DNA of 13,816 nucleotides from an uncultured Actinomycetes bacterium (GCA_903918595.1 CAIXFB010000343.1:1-13816), one strand, 5' to 3'; shown: positions 1-7,241, counted from the stretch's first letter. The notes: generated by a model from the sequence alone, not told the origin. A program made the numbers and translations.

Positions 1-365
1 CGCTGCTGGCTGCGGTGCTGTGGCTTGGCGGGTTGGGCATGACGCTCAAGGGTCGCGATGGTTGGGCGTTCTTGCTCAGCGCTGGCACCATCGGATTCGC
101 CGTTACGTCGTTCTTTGTCGGTCTCTTCCCCAATGTCATGCCGAGTTCAGTCGACTCGGCCTTCAACTTGACCGTCTATAACGCTTCGAGTCAGGAGTAC
201 ACGCTCACAGTCATGACGTGGGTCGCGGTCATCATGACTCCGCTGGTGTTGGTGTACCAGGGCTGGACCTACTGGGTTTTCCGCAAGCGAATCAGCACAT
301 CCATGATCCCACCGCAGCCTTCAACTGGCCGGTCGGATGATCGATTTGCGGACAGCACTCGCTGA
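1..365 (+). CDS. cydB: Cytochrome bd oxidase subunit II, C-terminal part (5' end outside window)
   Basis: The frame is open from the left edge (codons in phase with position 3) to a TGA at 363-365, so only about the last 120 residues of subunit II of cytochrome bd quinol oxidase are present. CydB pairs with haem-bearing CydA in the membrane to oxidise quinol and reduce oxygen at very low oxygen tension. Visible features are a hydrophobic segment at the edge (LLAAVLWLGG), a second around FLLSAGTIGFAVTSFFVGLF, the conserved-looking FPNVMPSS and NASSQEYTL stretches typical of the CydB C-terminus, and a last helix ending in YWVFRKR. A short polar tail follows. cydD starts 25 bp downstream on the same strand, matching the usual cydABDC order. 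Identity is by family resemblance plus context; the start and the first two thirds are not visible. Confidence 0.9.
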   Translation, partial: LLAAVLWLGGLGMTLKGRDGWAFLLSAGTIGFAVTSFFVGLFPNVMPSSVDSAFNLTVYNASSQEYTLTVMTWVAVIMTPLVLVYQGWTYWVFRKRISTSMIPPQPSTGRSDDRFADSTR

Positions 366-390
366 TGGCTGCTGCTGACCCAATGCTCGA

Positions 391-2064
391 ATGAGACCAG
401 TCGATCCACGGCTGCTGCGCTATGCGCGTAGCACCCGCGGATTCCTGATCGCTACCGTTGGAGCCGGAGTTGTTTCGGCTGTTCTGATCATCGTGCAGGC
501 GCGCTTACTTTCACAGGTCCTCGTCGATGTCACTGCGAACGGTGCTGTCTGGAAACTCGTGGTGGGATCCGTCGTCGCACTCGCTGTTGTTTTTGTGACG
601 CGTGCCGCACTTGCGTGGCTCATTGAGGTACTAGCCGTTCGGTCATCTGCAAAAGCAAAACAAGAGTTGCGCGAAGCAGCTCTTGATCGCATTTTGGCGC
701 AGGGGCCGGCCGGTCCAGCGGCACAGAATCCAGGGGAAGTCGCAGCTCTCCTGACACGAGGCATTGACTCCCTTGACGCTTATTACGCACGTTACCTGCC
801 GCAATTGGTGCTAGCGGTGATCGTGCCTATTGCGATTCTGGCAACGGTGCTGGGGCAGGATCTCATATCCGCCATCATCATCGCTGTCACGATTCCGCTG
901 ATCCCGATGTTCATGGCCCTCATCGGGATGTACACCAAAACCCGGGTAGATCGTCAGTGGCGCACACTGGCGTCGCTCTCCGGACACTTTCTCGATCTGA
1001 TTTCAGGGTTGCCCACGTTGGTGATCTTTGGTCGGGCCAAAGCCCAAGCTGACGCGATTCGGGCAATGGGAGATCGCTATCGCTCCTCAACGATGAGTGT
1101 TCTGCGCATCTCTTTCCTTTCCTCCTTTGCTCTTGAGTTGTTGGCGAGCCTGTCGGTGGCACTTGTCGCAGTGTCTGTGGGATTGCGTCTGGCTGAAGGA
1201 CAAATCCAATACGCCCCCGCACTATTCGTTCTGATCCTTGCCCCGGAAGCTTTCCTGCCACTTCGATTAGTCGGTCAGCATTTTCATGCAGCGGCTGAAG
1301 GTCTAGGTGCCGCGACGCGCATCATCGCTGACATCGAATCCCCATTGCCGGTTGCCGGAGGCTCACGGCGGGTACCCGCCCAGATTCGGATCGAAGTTGT
1401 GGATGTGGAGATCGCCTACGCGGCCAGAGATCGAACCGCATTGGCGCCAACGAGTTTTGTTGCCCTGCCCGGTTCCATCACGGCAATCGTCGGTTCCTCG
1501 GGTGGTGGGAAAAGCACCCTGTTGGCTGGGCTGCTCGGGTTTGCAGCGCCGGTTCGGGGCGAGATTCTGGTCGGCCCTGATCAACCACTCGCCGATACCG
1601 ATCTCGTGAGTTGGCGCGCCTGCCTTGGTTGGCTGCCGCAGAACCCACATCTGATCTCGCCTTCCCTGGATCGCGAGCCCACTATTCGCGGCATCATCGA
1701 GTGCGGGCGTATCCCGCGCTTCAGCGATGAGCAGCTGTGGCAGGTACTTGAACAGGTGGGTCTTGCCCCTCAGATTCGCGCACTCACCCTTGGGCTCGAT
1801 GCGCGATTGCAGGCCGATGGTTCAGGTGTATCTGTGGGTCAGCGCCAACGCCTCGCTTTGTCTCGTGCACTTGTGGGTGCCCCACCTGTTCTGCTCCTTG
1901 ACGAACCAACTGCTGCGTTAGATCCAGTGAGTGAAGACCTTGTGAGCCGAAGTATGCGTTCGGCAGCAGATGCCGGTGCGATTGTGATTGTGGTTGCCCA
2001 CCGACCAGCTGTTATTGACCTTGCCGATCAGGTTGTTCGAGTCGAGGCAGGTGCACTGTGCTGA
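391..2064 (+). CDS. cydD: CydD: ABC transporter permease/ATPase for cytochrome bd assembly
   Basis: A 557-residue half-transporter with an N-terminal membrane domain (helices within about residues 15-310) and a C-terminal ATPase. Motifs visible: Walker A GSSGGGKS at 368-375, Q-loop Gln417, signature VSVGQ at 480-484 (a variant of LSGGQ), Walker B LLLDEP at 501-506 and H-loop His537. CydD pairs with CydC; the complex exports reduced thiols (cysteine/glutathione in E. coli) and is needed to mature cytochrome bd. Position between cydB and cydC, the CydD-like N-terminus and the YYARYLPQL segment near 131-139 favour CydD over a generic multidrug exporter. Start: ATG at 391, 25 bp after cydB and without a clear Shine-Dalgarno sequence, which suggests co-translation with cydB. 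The stop overlaps cydC by 7 bp. In several actinobacteria CydD and CydC are fused; here they are separate proteins. Confidence 0.93.
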   Translation: MRPVDPRLLRYARSTRGFLIATVGAGVVSAVLIIVQARLLSQVLVDVTANGAVWKLVVGSVVALAVVFVTRAALAWLIEVLAVRSSAKAKQELREAALDRILAQGPAGPAAQNPGEVAALLTRGIDSLDAYYARYLPQLVLAVIVPIAILATVLGQDLISAIIIAVTIPLIPMFMALIGMYTKTRVDRQWRTLASLSGHFLDLISGLPTLVIFGRAKAQADAIRAMGDRYRSSTMSVLRISFLSSFALELLASLSVALVAVSVGLRLAEGQIQYAPALFVLILAPEAFLPLRLVGQHFHAAAEGLGAATRIIADIESPLPVAGGSRRVPAQIRIEVVDVEIAYAARDRTALAPTSFVALPGSITAIVGSSGGGKSTLLAGLLGFAAPVRGEILVGPDQPLADTDLVSWRACLGWLPQNPHLISPSLDREPTIRGIIECGRIPRFSDEQLWQVLEQVGLAPQIRALTLGLDARLQADGSGVSVGQRQRLALSRALVGAPPVLLLDEPTAALDPVSEDLVSRSMRSAADAGAIVIVVAHRPAVIDLADQVVRVEAGALC

Positions 2065-3848
2065 GCAACCGCGGTGCGGTGTGGCACATGTGGACTCAAT
2101 TGTCTTTGCCAGGGCGTCGAATGTGGGCCGCAGGATTCATCGGGTTCCTCGCATCGGCCAGTGCTGTTGCTCTCATTGGTGCTTCGGCTTGGCTCATCTC
2201 ACGAGCGGCAGAGTTACCTCCCGTATTGACCCTGTCCGTGGCCGCTGTGCTTGTCCGAACCTTCGCAATCGGACGAGGCTTCTTTCGATATGTCGAACGC
2301 ATCATCGGCCATGATGCAGCTTTTCGTGGTCTGACGAACCTTCGAGTCCAGGTCTATGAACGGCTCGAACGAATAGCCCCACTTGGGTTGGCGCGATTCT
2401 CGCGTGGAGATCTGCTCACCCGACTCGGCGCCGATGTTGATGAAGCGTTGGATCTACCTTTGCGGGTAGTCCTGCCGTGGTTGCAGGCAGTGTTAGTCGC
2501 GGCCGGCACGGTGGCATTCATTTCCTGGTTGGTGCCATCTGCGGGAGTCCTGATCGGGGTTCTCGTTGTCATTGCAATCACACTGGCACCCTTTATCGTC
2601 GCGTTCACCGCGCGTAAGGCCGACTCCCGGATGGCGCAATCACGGGCAGACCTTGCTGAATTGGTGGTTGGCGCACTCGATGCCGCGCCAGACATCATCG
2701 TCTTCGGCGCTCAAGTTGGGGTAGCTGAACAGGTTCGACGAGCCGATAGCCAACTCGTGCAACTCAATGCGCGGGAGTCCTGGTCGCTCGGTGCTGGATC
2801 TGCAATCAGTACGACCCTGCAAGGAGCAGCGGTAGTCGGGGCACTCGCTCTGGCGATTCCTGCTGTTCAATCCGGGCAGTTGGCACCTGTCTGGTTGGCG
2901 GCCGTGGCGCTGATCCCCCTCGTACTGTTCGAGGTGCTCAGCGGATTGCCGGGTTCCGCCTTGGCTCTGCAACGGGTGCGAGGCTCAGCAAAGCGTCTGA
3001 TCGACATAGAAAACGGACCCGATGTGCCGTTGCGCAACACCACCGGAATCCCGGCGTCTGCAACATTCGAATCATTTGACCTACGAGGTGTGAACGCCCA
3101 GTGGCCGGGGGCAGCCGAGTCCGCACTGATTGATGTGAGCCTGCACGTTGATGCAGGCCAGCATGTGGCGATCGTTGGTCCGAGCGGGTCAGGTAAATCA
3201 ACGCTCGCCGCTGTCCTCATGGGTTTCTTGCCGTATTCCGGGTCGGTCATTCTCAATGGTCGAGAGGTATGCGAAACAGCCGAGGTGTGGCGATGCGCGG
3301 GTCTTCTCACGCAATCAGCTCACATTTTCGATACGACCGTTGCGGCGAACGTCACTCTTGGTAAACGTGATGCCACTGACAGTCAAATAGACAAAGCGAT
3401 CCGGCAGGCGAGGCTTGATTCGTGGATCACAACTTTGCCCAACGGCCTGGAAACTGAAGTTGGCTCTTTTGGATCTGCGATGTCGGGTGGAGAGCGTCAG
3501 CGCCTTGCACTCGCTCGCCTGCTGATTTCCGAACCTTCCTTGTATGTTCTCGATGAACCGACCGAGCACCTCGACGCCCAGAACGCCACCGAGCTCGATC
3601 AGACAATCCTTGCGGCTGTGGGTGACTCGTCCATGATCATGATCAGTCATCGCCTGACAACGCTTTCTCTCATGGATCGGATCATCGTCATGGAGCAGGG
3701 CCGGATCAGTGCAGTAGGCACCCACGCGGAACTGATGAACTCTGGTGGTTGGTATGCCGACCAAATCCGACAGGAGGGCGAGCGCACCGACATGGTGAAT
3801 TTTGTGCAGACACTGGCAGTAGGAAGTGCAACACCGTGTACTACATGA
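2058..3848 (+). CDS. cydC: CydC: ABC transporter permease/ATPase for cytochrome bd assembly
   Basis: A 596-residue half-transporter that should heterodimerise with CydD. The GTG start at 2058 lies inside the end of cydD (7-bp overlap), so translation is probably coupled. The N-terminal membrane domain has a helix with AVALIGASAWLISRA (37-51) followed by RTFAIGRGFFRYVERIIGHD, a stretch characteristic of CydC. The ATPase has Walker A GPSGSGKS at 374-381, Gln419, signature MSGGERQ at 475-481, Walker B LYVLDEP ending near 501 and His531, so both halves of the CydDC pair look catalytically complete. After the ABC domain (about residue 575) there is a tail of about 20 residues. Its last residues, PCTT, are encoded by the first unit of the 17-nt tandem repeat that continues downstream, so the C-terminus may have been created or altered by that repeat. 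Confidence 0.93.
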   Translation: MLSNRGAVWHMWTQLSLPGRRMWAAGFIGFLASASAVALIGASAWLISRAAELPPVLTLSVAAVLVRTFAIGRGFFRYVERIIGHDAAFRGLTNLRVQVYERLERIAPLGLARFSRGDLLTRLGADVDEALDLPLRVVLPWLQAVLVAAGTVAFISWLVPSAGVLIGVLVVIAITLAPFIVAFTARKADSRMAQSRADLAELVVGALDAAPDIIVFGAQVGVAEQVRRADSQLVQLNARESWSLGAGSAISTTLQGAAVVGALALAIPAVQSGQLAPVWLAAVALIPLVLFEVLSGLPGSALALQRVRGSAKRLIDIENGPDVPLRNTTGIPASATFESFDLRGVNAQWPGAAESALIDVSLHVDAGQHVAIVGPSGSGKSTLAAVLMGFLPYSGSVILNGREVCETAEVWRCAGLLTQSAHIFDTTVAANVTLGKRDATDSQIDKAIRQARLDSWITTLPNGLETEVGSFGSAMSGGERQRLALARLLISEPSLYVLDEPTEHLDAQNATELDQTILAAVGDSSMIMISHRLTTLSLMDRIIVMEQGRISAVGTHAELMNSGGWYADQIRQEGERTDMVNFVQTLAVGSATPCTT

Positions 3849-3901
3849 AACCGTGTACTAGATGAAACCGTGTACTGGATGAAGACGTGCACGGCATGAT
3901 G
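3834..3901 (+). repeat. Four-unit 17-nt tandem repeat between cydC and the sensor kinase
   Basis: Units begin at 3834, 3851, 3868 and 3885. The first three share CCGTGTACTNNATGAA, differing mainly at two positions before ATGA; the fourth is diverged (ACGTGCACGGCATGATG). The array starts inside the last codons of cydC and ends 5 nt before the kinase ATG. Because 17 is not a multiple of 3 and each unit carries ATGA, each unit closes one reading frame and opens another. Three six-codon ORFs result: 3845-3865 (MKPCTR), 3862-3882 (MKPCTG) and 3879-3899 (MKTCTA). The ATG at 3896 opens a fourth that ends at 3922, inside the kinase gene. The array could be a slippage expansion, a multi-site operator or a reinitiation leader; the sequence alone does not decide. 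Confidence 0.9.
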
Positions 3902-3906
3902 GGGAT

Positions 3907-5025
3907 ATGCGTGAGGAACTAGACCGAGGTTTGTTTGCTGCCGTGATCGCGGTGGCCGCTGGTCTTGAGTTGAGCTCCACGTTGAAACGGATCGTGCAGT
4001 CTGCGGCAGATCTGGTTGATGCTCGTTACGGAGCCCTTGGCGTCTTGGATGCTGATGGCAAAGTCGTCGACTTTGTTCATGTAGGGATGTCCATCGAGGA
4101 CGCAGAGAGCCTTGGTGATACCCCGCAGGGCCGCGGGATCCTCGGTCTACTGATTGACCACCCGGTGCCGCTGCGCCTTGAGGATCTTTCGAGTCACCCT
4201 GCTTCGGTGGGTTTCCCCGACGGCCATCCACCGATGAAATCTTTTCTTGGGGTGCCGGTTCGGGTTCGCGGCGAAGTGTTCGGCAACCTGTATCTGACCG
4301 AAAAACGATCAGGTGCAAACTTCACCGCTGATGATGAACGCACCGTGATGGCGCTTGCTGCAGCAGCAGCCGTTGCCATCGAGAACACTCGCCTTCACGA
4401 GAAGTCGAGCAACCTTGCAGTGTTCGAAGATCGCGATCGCATCGCACGAGATCTACACGATCTGGTGATACAACGGCTCTTCGCAACCGGGATGATGCTG
4501 CAAGGGGTTAGTCGCGTGGACGGTGTACCCGATGAGGCTCTCTCGCGAGTTTCGAGAGCCGTCGATGATTTGGACGAAACGATCAAAGAAATTCGCCACA
4601 CGATTTTTGCTTTGCACGAAACCTTGACGGGCCCAGACTCAAGTGCGCGTGGCCGAATTCTTACCGAGACCGCGCAGGCATCAGCCATGTTGGGATTTGA
4701 TCCATCAGTGCGCTTCGTTGGTCCACTCGACTCGATGCTCGATCAACTGAGCACAGACCAGATACTGGCCACCATCCGCGAGGCACTGGCAAATGTTGCA
4801 AAGCATGCTGAGGCAACGAAAGTGGATGTCATCGTTCAGATGGACGGATCGGAGGCGATTGTGATGGTCACCGATGATGGAATTGGGATTGATGAGTCAG
4901 GCCCCGCCCACCAGTCAGGGATTACGAACATGACATCTCGTGCCCAGGATCGGAATGGCTCGTGCGCAATCATGCGGATGGGTGAAGACGGGGGAACCAG
5001 ACTGGTGTGGCGAATTCTGGTCTAG
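3907..5025 (+). CDS. devS: DosS/DevS-like sensor histidine kinase with one GAF domain (probable haem sensor)
   Basis: A 372-residue soluble kinase. A GAF domain (about 13-162) resembles GAF-A of mycobacterial DosS; it is followed directly by a HisKA_3 dimerisation domain with DRIARDLHD (phospho-acceptor His184) and an HATPase_c domain (N-box Asn296, G-box DDGIGID at 323-329). The segment VGFPDGHPPM places His107 where DosS has its haem ligand His149, and GNLYLTEK places Tyr129 where DosS has Tyr171. Mycobacterial DosS is about 580 residues with two GAF domains; the second GAF is absent here. The ATG at 3907 is the only usable in-frame start, since the frame is closed by a TGA at 3880-3882. 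The GGGG before it is only 2 nt away, so initiation may depend on upstream translation. Likely role, inferred: oxygen/NO/redox-responsive phosphorylation of the convergent DosR-like regulator. Confidence 0.9.
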   Translation: MREELDRGLFAAVIAVAAGLELSSTLKRIVQSAADLVDARYGALGVLDADGKVVDFVHVGMSIEDAESLGDTPQGRGILGLLIDHPVPLRLEDLSSHPASVGFPDGHPPMKSFLGVPVRVRGEVFGNLYLTEKRSGANFTADDERTVMALAAAAAVAIENTRLHEKSSNLAVFEDRDRIARDLHDLVIQRLFATGMMLQGVSRVDGVPDEALSRVSRAVDDLDETIKEIRHTIFALHETLTGPDSSARGRILTETAQASAMLGFDPSVRFVGPLDSMLDQLSTDQILATIREALANVAKHAEATKVDVIVQMDGSEAIVMVTDDGIGIDESGPAHQSGITNMTSRAQDRNGSCAIMRMGEDGGTRLVWRILV

Positions 5026-5672
5026 CCGCGGCCGTTCTCTGCGCTGATACGAGCAGCAAAGGCGGCCGCTTGGGTTCGTCGTTCCATTCCTAATTTTGCG
5101 AACAAACTTGAGACATAGTTCTTGACTGTTTTTTCTGCCAGGTGCATCTGCTCACCGATTTGCCGATTGGTCATGCCCTCGCCAATCAGCTCAAGTATGC
5201 GTCGCTCCTGATCGGACAGAGCTTTCAATCGGGGGTCATGTTTGTCACCATTGCGCATTCGGTCGAGTACGCGGGCCGTTGCGACTGGATCGAGCAGGCT
5301 GTTTCCCGCTGCAACCTGTCTGATCGCCTCGATCAAATCATTGCCGCGAATTTCCTTTAGGACGTAGCCCGACGCGCCCGCCATAATCGCATCGAAGAGT
5401 GCCTCGTCATCTGAATAGGACGTGAGCATGAGTGCGGAGACTTCGGGCATCGTTGAACGAATTTCCCGGCAGACCTCGACGCCATTGCCATCTGGCAGGC
5501 GCACGTCAAGAACTGCAACGTCGGGCCGGGTCGCCGGAATGCGGACGAGGGCATCGTGGACCGAGCCAGCCTCACCCACAACTTCCATGTCTTTCTCCAA
5601 GCCGATGAGATCGGCCAAACCCCTGCGCACGATCTCGTGGTCATCGAGCAGAAAGACGCGGATGGGCTCCAT
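5022..5672 (-). CDS. devR: DosR/DevR-like NarL-family response regulator
   Basis: A 216-residue regulator, nearly the length of mycobacterial DosR (217). The receiver domain (about 1-125) has the acidic pair Asp10/Asp11, phospho-acceptor Asp56 (VLDVRLPDG), Thr84 and Lys106. The LuxR-type helix-turn-helix (about 150-205) contains LAEKTVKNYVS, whose Lys181, Lys184 and Asn185 match the DosR DNA-contacting residues, and then KLGMERRTQAA, very close to DosR. The chosen ATG at 5672 gives MEPIRVFLLDDH; a longer open frame from 5747 would run into the divergent nitrilase gene and adds no domain. No Shine-Dalgarno is seen. A CATAAT hexamer ends 7 nt before the ATG, so the mRNA may be leaderless. Its stop interlocks with the kinase stop. 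It probably controls hypoxia or redox genes, perhaps the cyd operon, though no clear DosR box was found in the window. Confidence 0.92.
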   Translation of the reverse strand: MEPIRVFLLDDHEIVRRGLADLIGLEKDMEVVGEAGSVHDALVRIPATRPDVAVLDVRLPDGNGVEVCREIRSTMPEVSALMLTSYSDDEALFDAIMAGASGYVLKEIRGNDLIEAIRQVAAGNSLLDPVATARVLDRMRNGDKHDPRLKALSDQERRILELIGEGMTNRQIGEQMHLAEKTVKNYVSSLFAKLGMERRTQAAAFAARISAENGRG

Positions 5673-5707
5673 AACGGTGATTATGCCGCGCGGACTACCT
5701 TTGATGC
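5673..5707. promoter_or_regulatory. 35-bp divergent promoter region between devR-like gene and nitrilase gene
   Basis: Only 35 bp separate the two divergent start codons, and neither gene has a visible Shine-Dalgarno sequence. On the minus strand CATAAT (5685-5680) ends 7 nt before the devR-like ATG. On the plus strand TACCTT (5696-5701) ends 6 nt before the nitrilase ATG. Both fit a -10 element driving a leaderless transcript, which is common in actinobacteria. No convincing -35 boxes are seen. This is a prediction from spacing only. Confidence 0.4.
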
Positions 5708-6493
5708 ATGGCCTGCAAGATAGCTCTCCTACAAATTGACTGTTCAACCTCAGAGGAGGTCTCGGCGCGGGTTGCCCGGGTGCTCGCTATGACGGCCGAG
5801 GCTGCCGCGCAGGCCGATGTTGTGGTGCTCCCAGAGTTGTGGAACACGGGTGCGTTCAACGTCGATGGTGCGCGCGAGAACGCTGAACCCATCGACGGTG
5901 AACTAGTGAGCGCGTTGTCTGCAATTGCCCTGGCGCACGGTGTCTGGTTGCACGGTGGGTCGTTCTGCGAACGTGCTGACACCGGCGAGCACTTCAACAC
6001 CAGCGTGGTGTTCGCACCGGATGGTGTTCTCGTCGGCTCGTACCGGAAGATCCACCTCTTCGGCTTTTCCGAAGGTGAGACCACCCTGATGACCGCGGGT
6101 GAGGAACTGCTCGTGGTGGACACGCCGCTCGGACCCACCGGCATCGCAACTTGTTACGACCTGCGCTTTCCTGAACTCTTCCGCGCCCTCACCCAGGGGG
6201 AGGCAACCGCGTTTGTGCTCGCATCAGGCTGGCCGGACAAGCGGATAGCGCACTGGGATGCGCTGCTTGTGGCGCGTGCGATTGAAAACCAAGCGTGGAT
6301 GATCGCGTGCAATGAAGTGGGTGACCAAGACGGCGTGATCCTCGGCGGTCACAGCACCGTGGTCAACCCCAAGGGTGAGGTGGTTGCGCGCGCTGGAACC
6401 GACGAGGAAGTGCTCTATGTGGACATCGATCCTGCGGAGGCGACTCGCTGGCGCGCTGACTTTCCGGTGCTCAAAGACATTCGTCTCACCTAG
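5708..6493 (+). CDS. Nitrilase-superfamily carbon-nitrogen hydrolase (amidase type)
   Basis: A 261-residue cytoplasmic hydrolase with the full nitrilase-fold triad: Glu43 in VVLPELWNTG, Lys114 in YRKIHLFGF and nucleophile Cys149 in ATCYDLRFPEL. Length and the CYDLRFPEL form of the active-site motif match the omega-amidase/YafV/deaminated-glutathione-amidase branch, which hydrolyses small omega-amides or repairs deaminated glutathione, rather than true nitrilases or the long NAD synthetase type. The exact substrate cannot be told from sequence alone; glutathione is unusual in actinobacteria, so an alternative amide substrate is likely. The ATG at 5708 follows a 35-bp divergent gap and has no obvious ribosome binding site. 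The stop (6491-6493) lies within the last codons of the convergent L,D-transpeptidase gene, an 8-bp overlap. No functional link to the two-component genes is evident. Confidence 0.85.
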   Translation: MACKIALLQIDCSTSEEVSARVARVLAMTAEAAAQADVVVLPELWNTGAFNVDGARENAEPIDGELVSALSAIALAHGVWLHGGSFCERADTGEHFNTSVVFAPDGVLVGSYRKIHLFGFSEGETTLMTAGEELLVVDTPLGPTGIATCYDLRFPELFRALTQGEATAFVLASGWPDKRIAHWDALLVARAIENQAWMIACNEVGDQDGVILGGHSTVVNPKGEVVARAGTDEEVLYVDIDPAEATRWRADFPVLKDIRLT

Positions 6494-7241
6494 CAGCGCG
6501 ATCTGGTTCCACCACGATCACGGGATTCTTGGTCGGATCTAGCCAGTCCATCACTTCTTTCATGACTGCACGATCAATCGCAATGCAACCGGCAGTCTTT
6601 TTGCCGTTATCGACGTGCAAGAAGATGCCACCGCCGCGACGAAGATCGCCCGGCTGATCTGTCACTCTTACCCCGTTTGGCGTGGTGCGAATCGGACCGG
6701 CGGGCAGATTGAAATCCATAATGGCCACATAGTCGTATTGGTATCCGTAATCCCACAGCATCTCGACATAGTTCCCGTAGGACTTCCAGGATTTGTTCAC
6801 CGACTGAAAAATGTTGTAGGTCGAGGGGATGCGCGGGTTGTAGGTCCACGCATCATTGCGATCGACGCGGATGTAATCCAAAGTCGTGCCCGGATTCTTC
6901 GCCCGGCCAAAAGCTGATGTGATCGCGAACGTGCCGATCGGGGTGGTGCCAGTGCCCTGACGGCGATTATCTGCCGGTACTAGGCCGCCGTAACCGAGCT
7001 GCGCGCGAGTGTTTCCCTGCACGATTCGCCATGCATCTCCGCGTTTTTCATAGGTGCGCAAGGTGCCGGCTGTCGATGCACGATTCGGCGCAGTCACGAT
7101 GATCACCTGATCGGTTTTCTCGATGCGATCAAGAATTGCGGCATCACCAGGGCTTGCGAGTGCCGGTGTTGCGGGCAACACAACTACTACGCCAATAGCT
7201 AGGGCGAATGAGCTGAAGATGGCAGCGAAACGGCGAGTCAC
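6486..7241 (-). CDS. Secreted L,D-transpeptidase (YkuD)-like protein
   Basis: A 251-residue protein with an N-terminal signal peptide: positive MTRR, a hydrophobic core to about residue 27, and a likely signal peptidase I site after ALA near residue 29. The remaining part resembles the YkuD/ErfK family as in COG3786-type proteins: GTGTTPIGTFAI (96-107), then GIFLHV with His209, then TAGCIAID with the presumed catalytic Cys219. Family members make 3-3 peptidoglycan cross-links or attach proteins to peptidoglycan outside the membrane. The canonical SHGC motif is TAGC here and the His-Cys spacing is short, as in a sub-branch of the family, so the exact activity is less certain. The start is a GTG at 7241, 27 bp after the upstream rhodanese gene stop, so co-transcription with it is possible. 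The stop overlaps the convergent nitrilase gene. Confidence 0.85.
   Translation of the reverse strand: MTRRFAAIFSSFALAIGVVVVLPATPALASPGDAAILDRIEKTDQVIIVTAPNRASTAGTLRTYEKRGDAWRIVQGNTRAQLGYGGLVPADNRRQGTGTTPIGTFAITSAFGRAKNPGTTLDYIRVDRNDAWTYNPRIPSTYNIFQSVNKSWKSYGNYVEMLWDYGYQYDYVAIMDFNLPAGPIRTTPNGVRVTDQPGDLRRGGGIFLHVDNGKKTAGCIAIDRAVMKEVMDWLDPTKNPVIVVEPDRAAR

Noticed and set aside
2867..3310. Minus-strand open frame of about 147 codons inside cydC
   Set aside because: Opposite a clear ABC transporter coding region, no domain, biased composition.
3834..3901. The 17-nt repeat as a CRISPR array
   Set aside because: Units are directly adjacent with no spacers, the unit is too short, and no cas gene is present.
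3647..4318. Long minus-strand open frame of about 220 codons opposite the end of cydC and start of the kinase
   Set aside because: It is antisense to two well-supported genes, has low-complexity Arg/Ser/Pro/Gln-rich composition and no recognisable domain, as expected of a shadow frame in GC-rich DNA.
5673..5707. DosR-type binding box near the devR-like gene
   Set aside because: I looked for a GGGAC...GTCCC palindrome here and elsewhere in the window and found none convincing.
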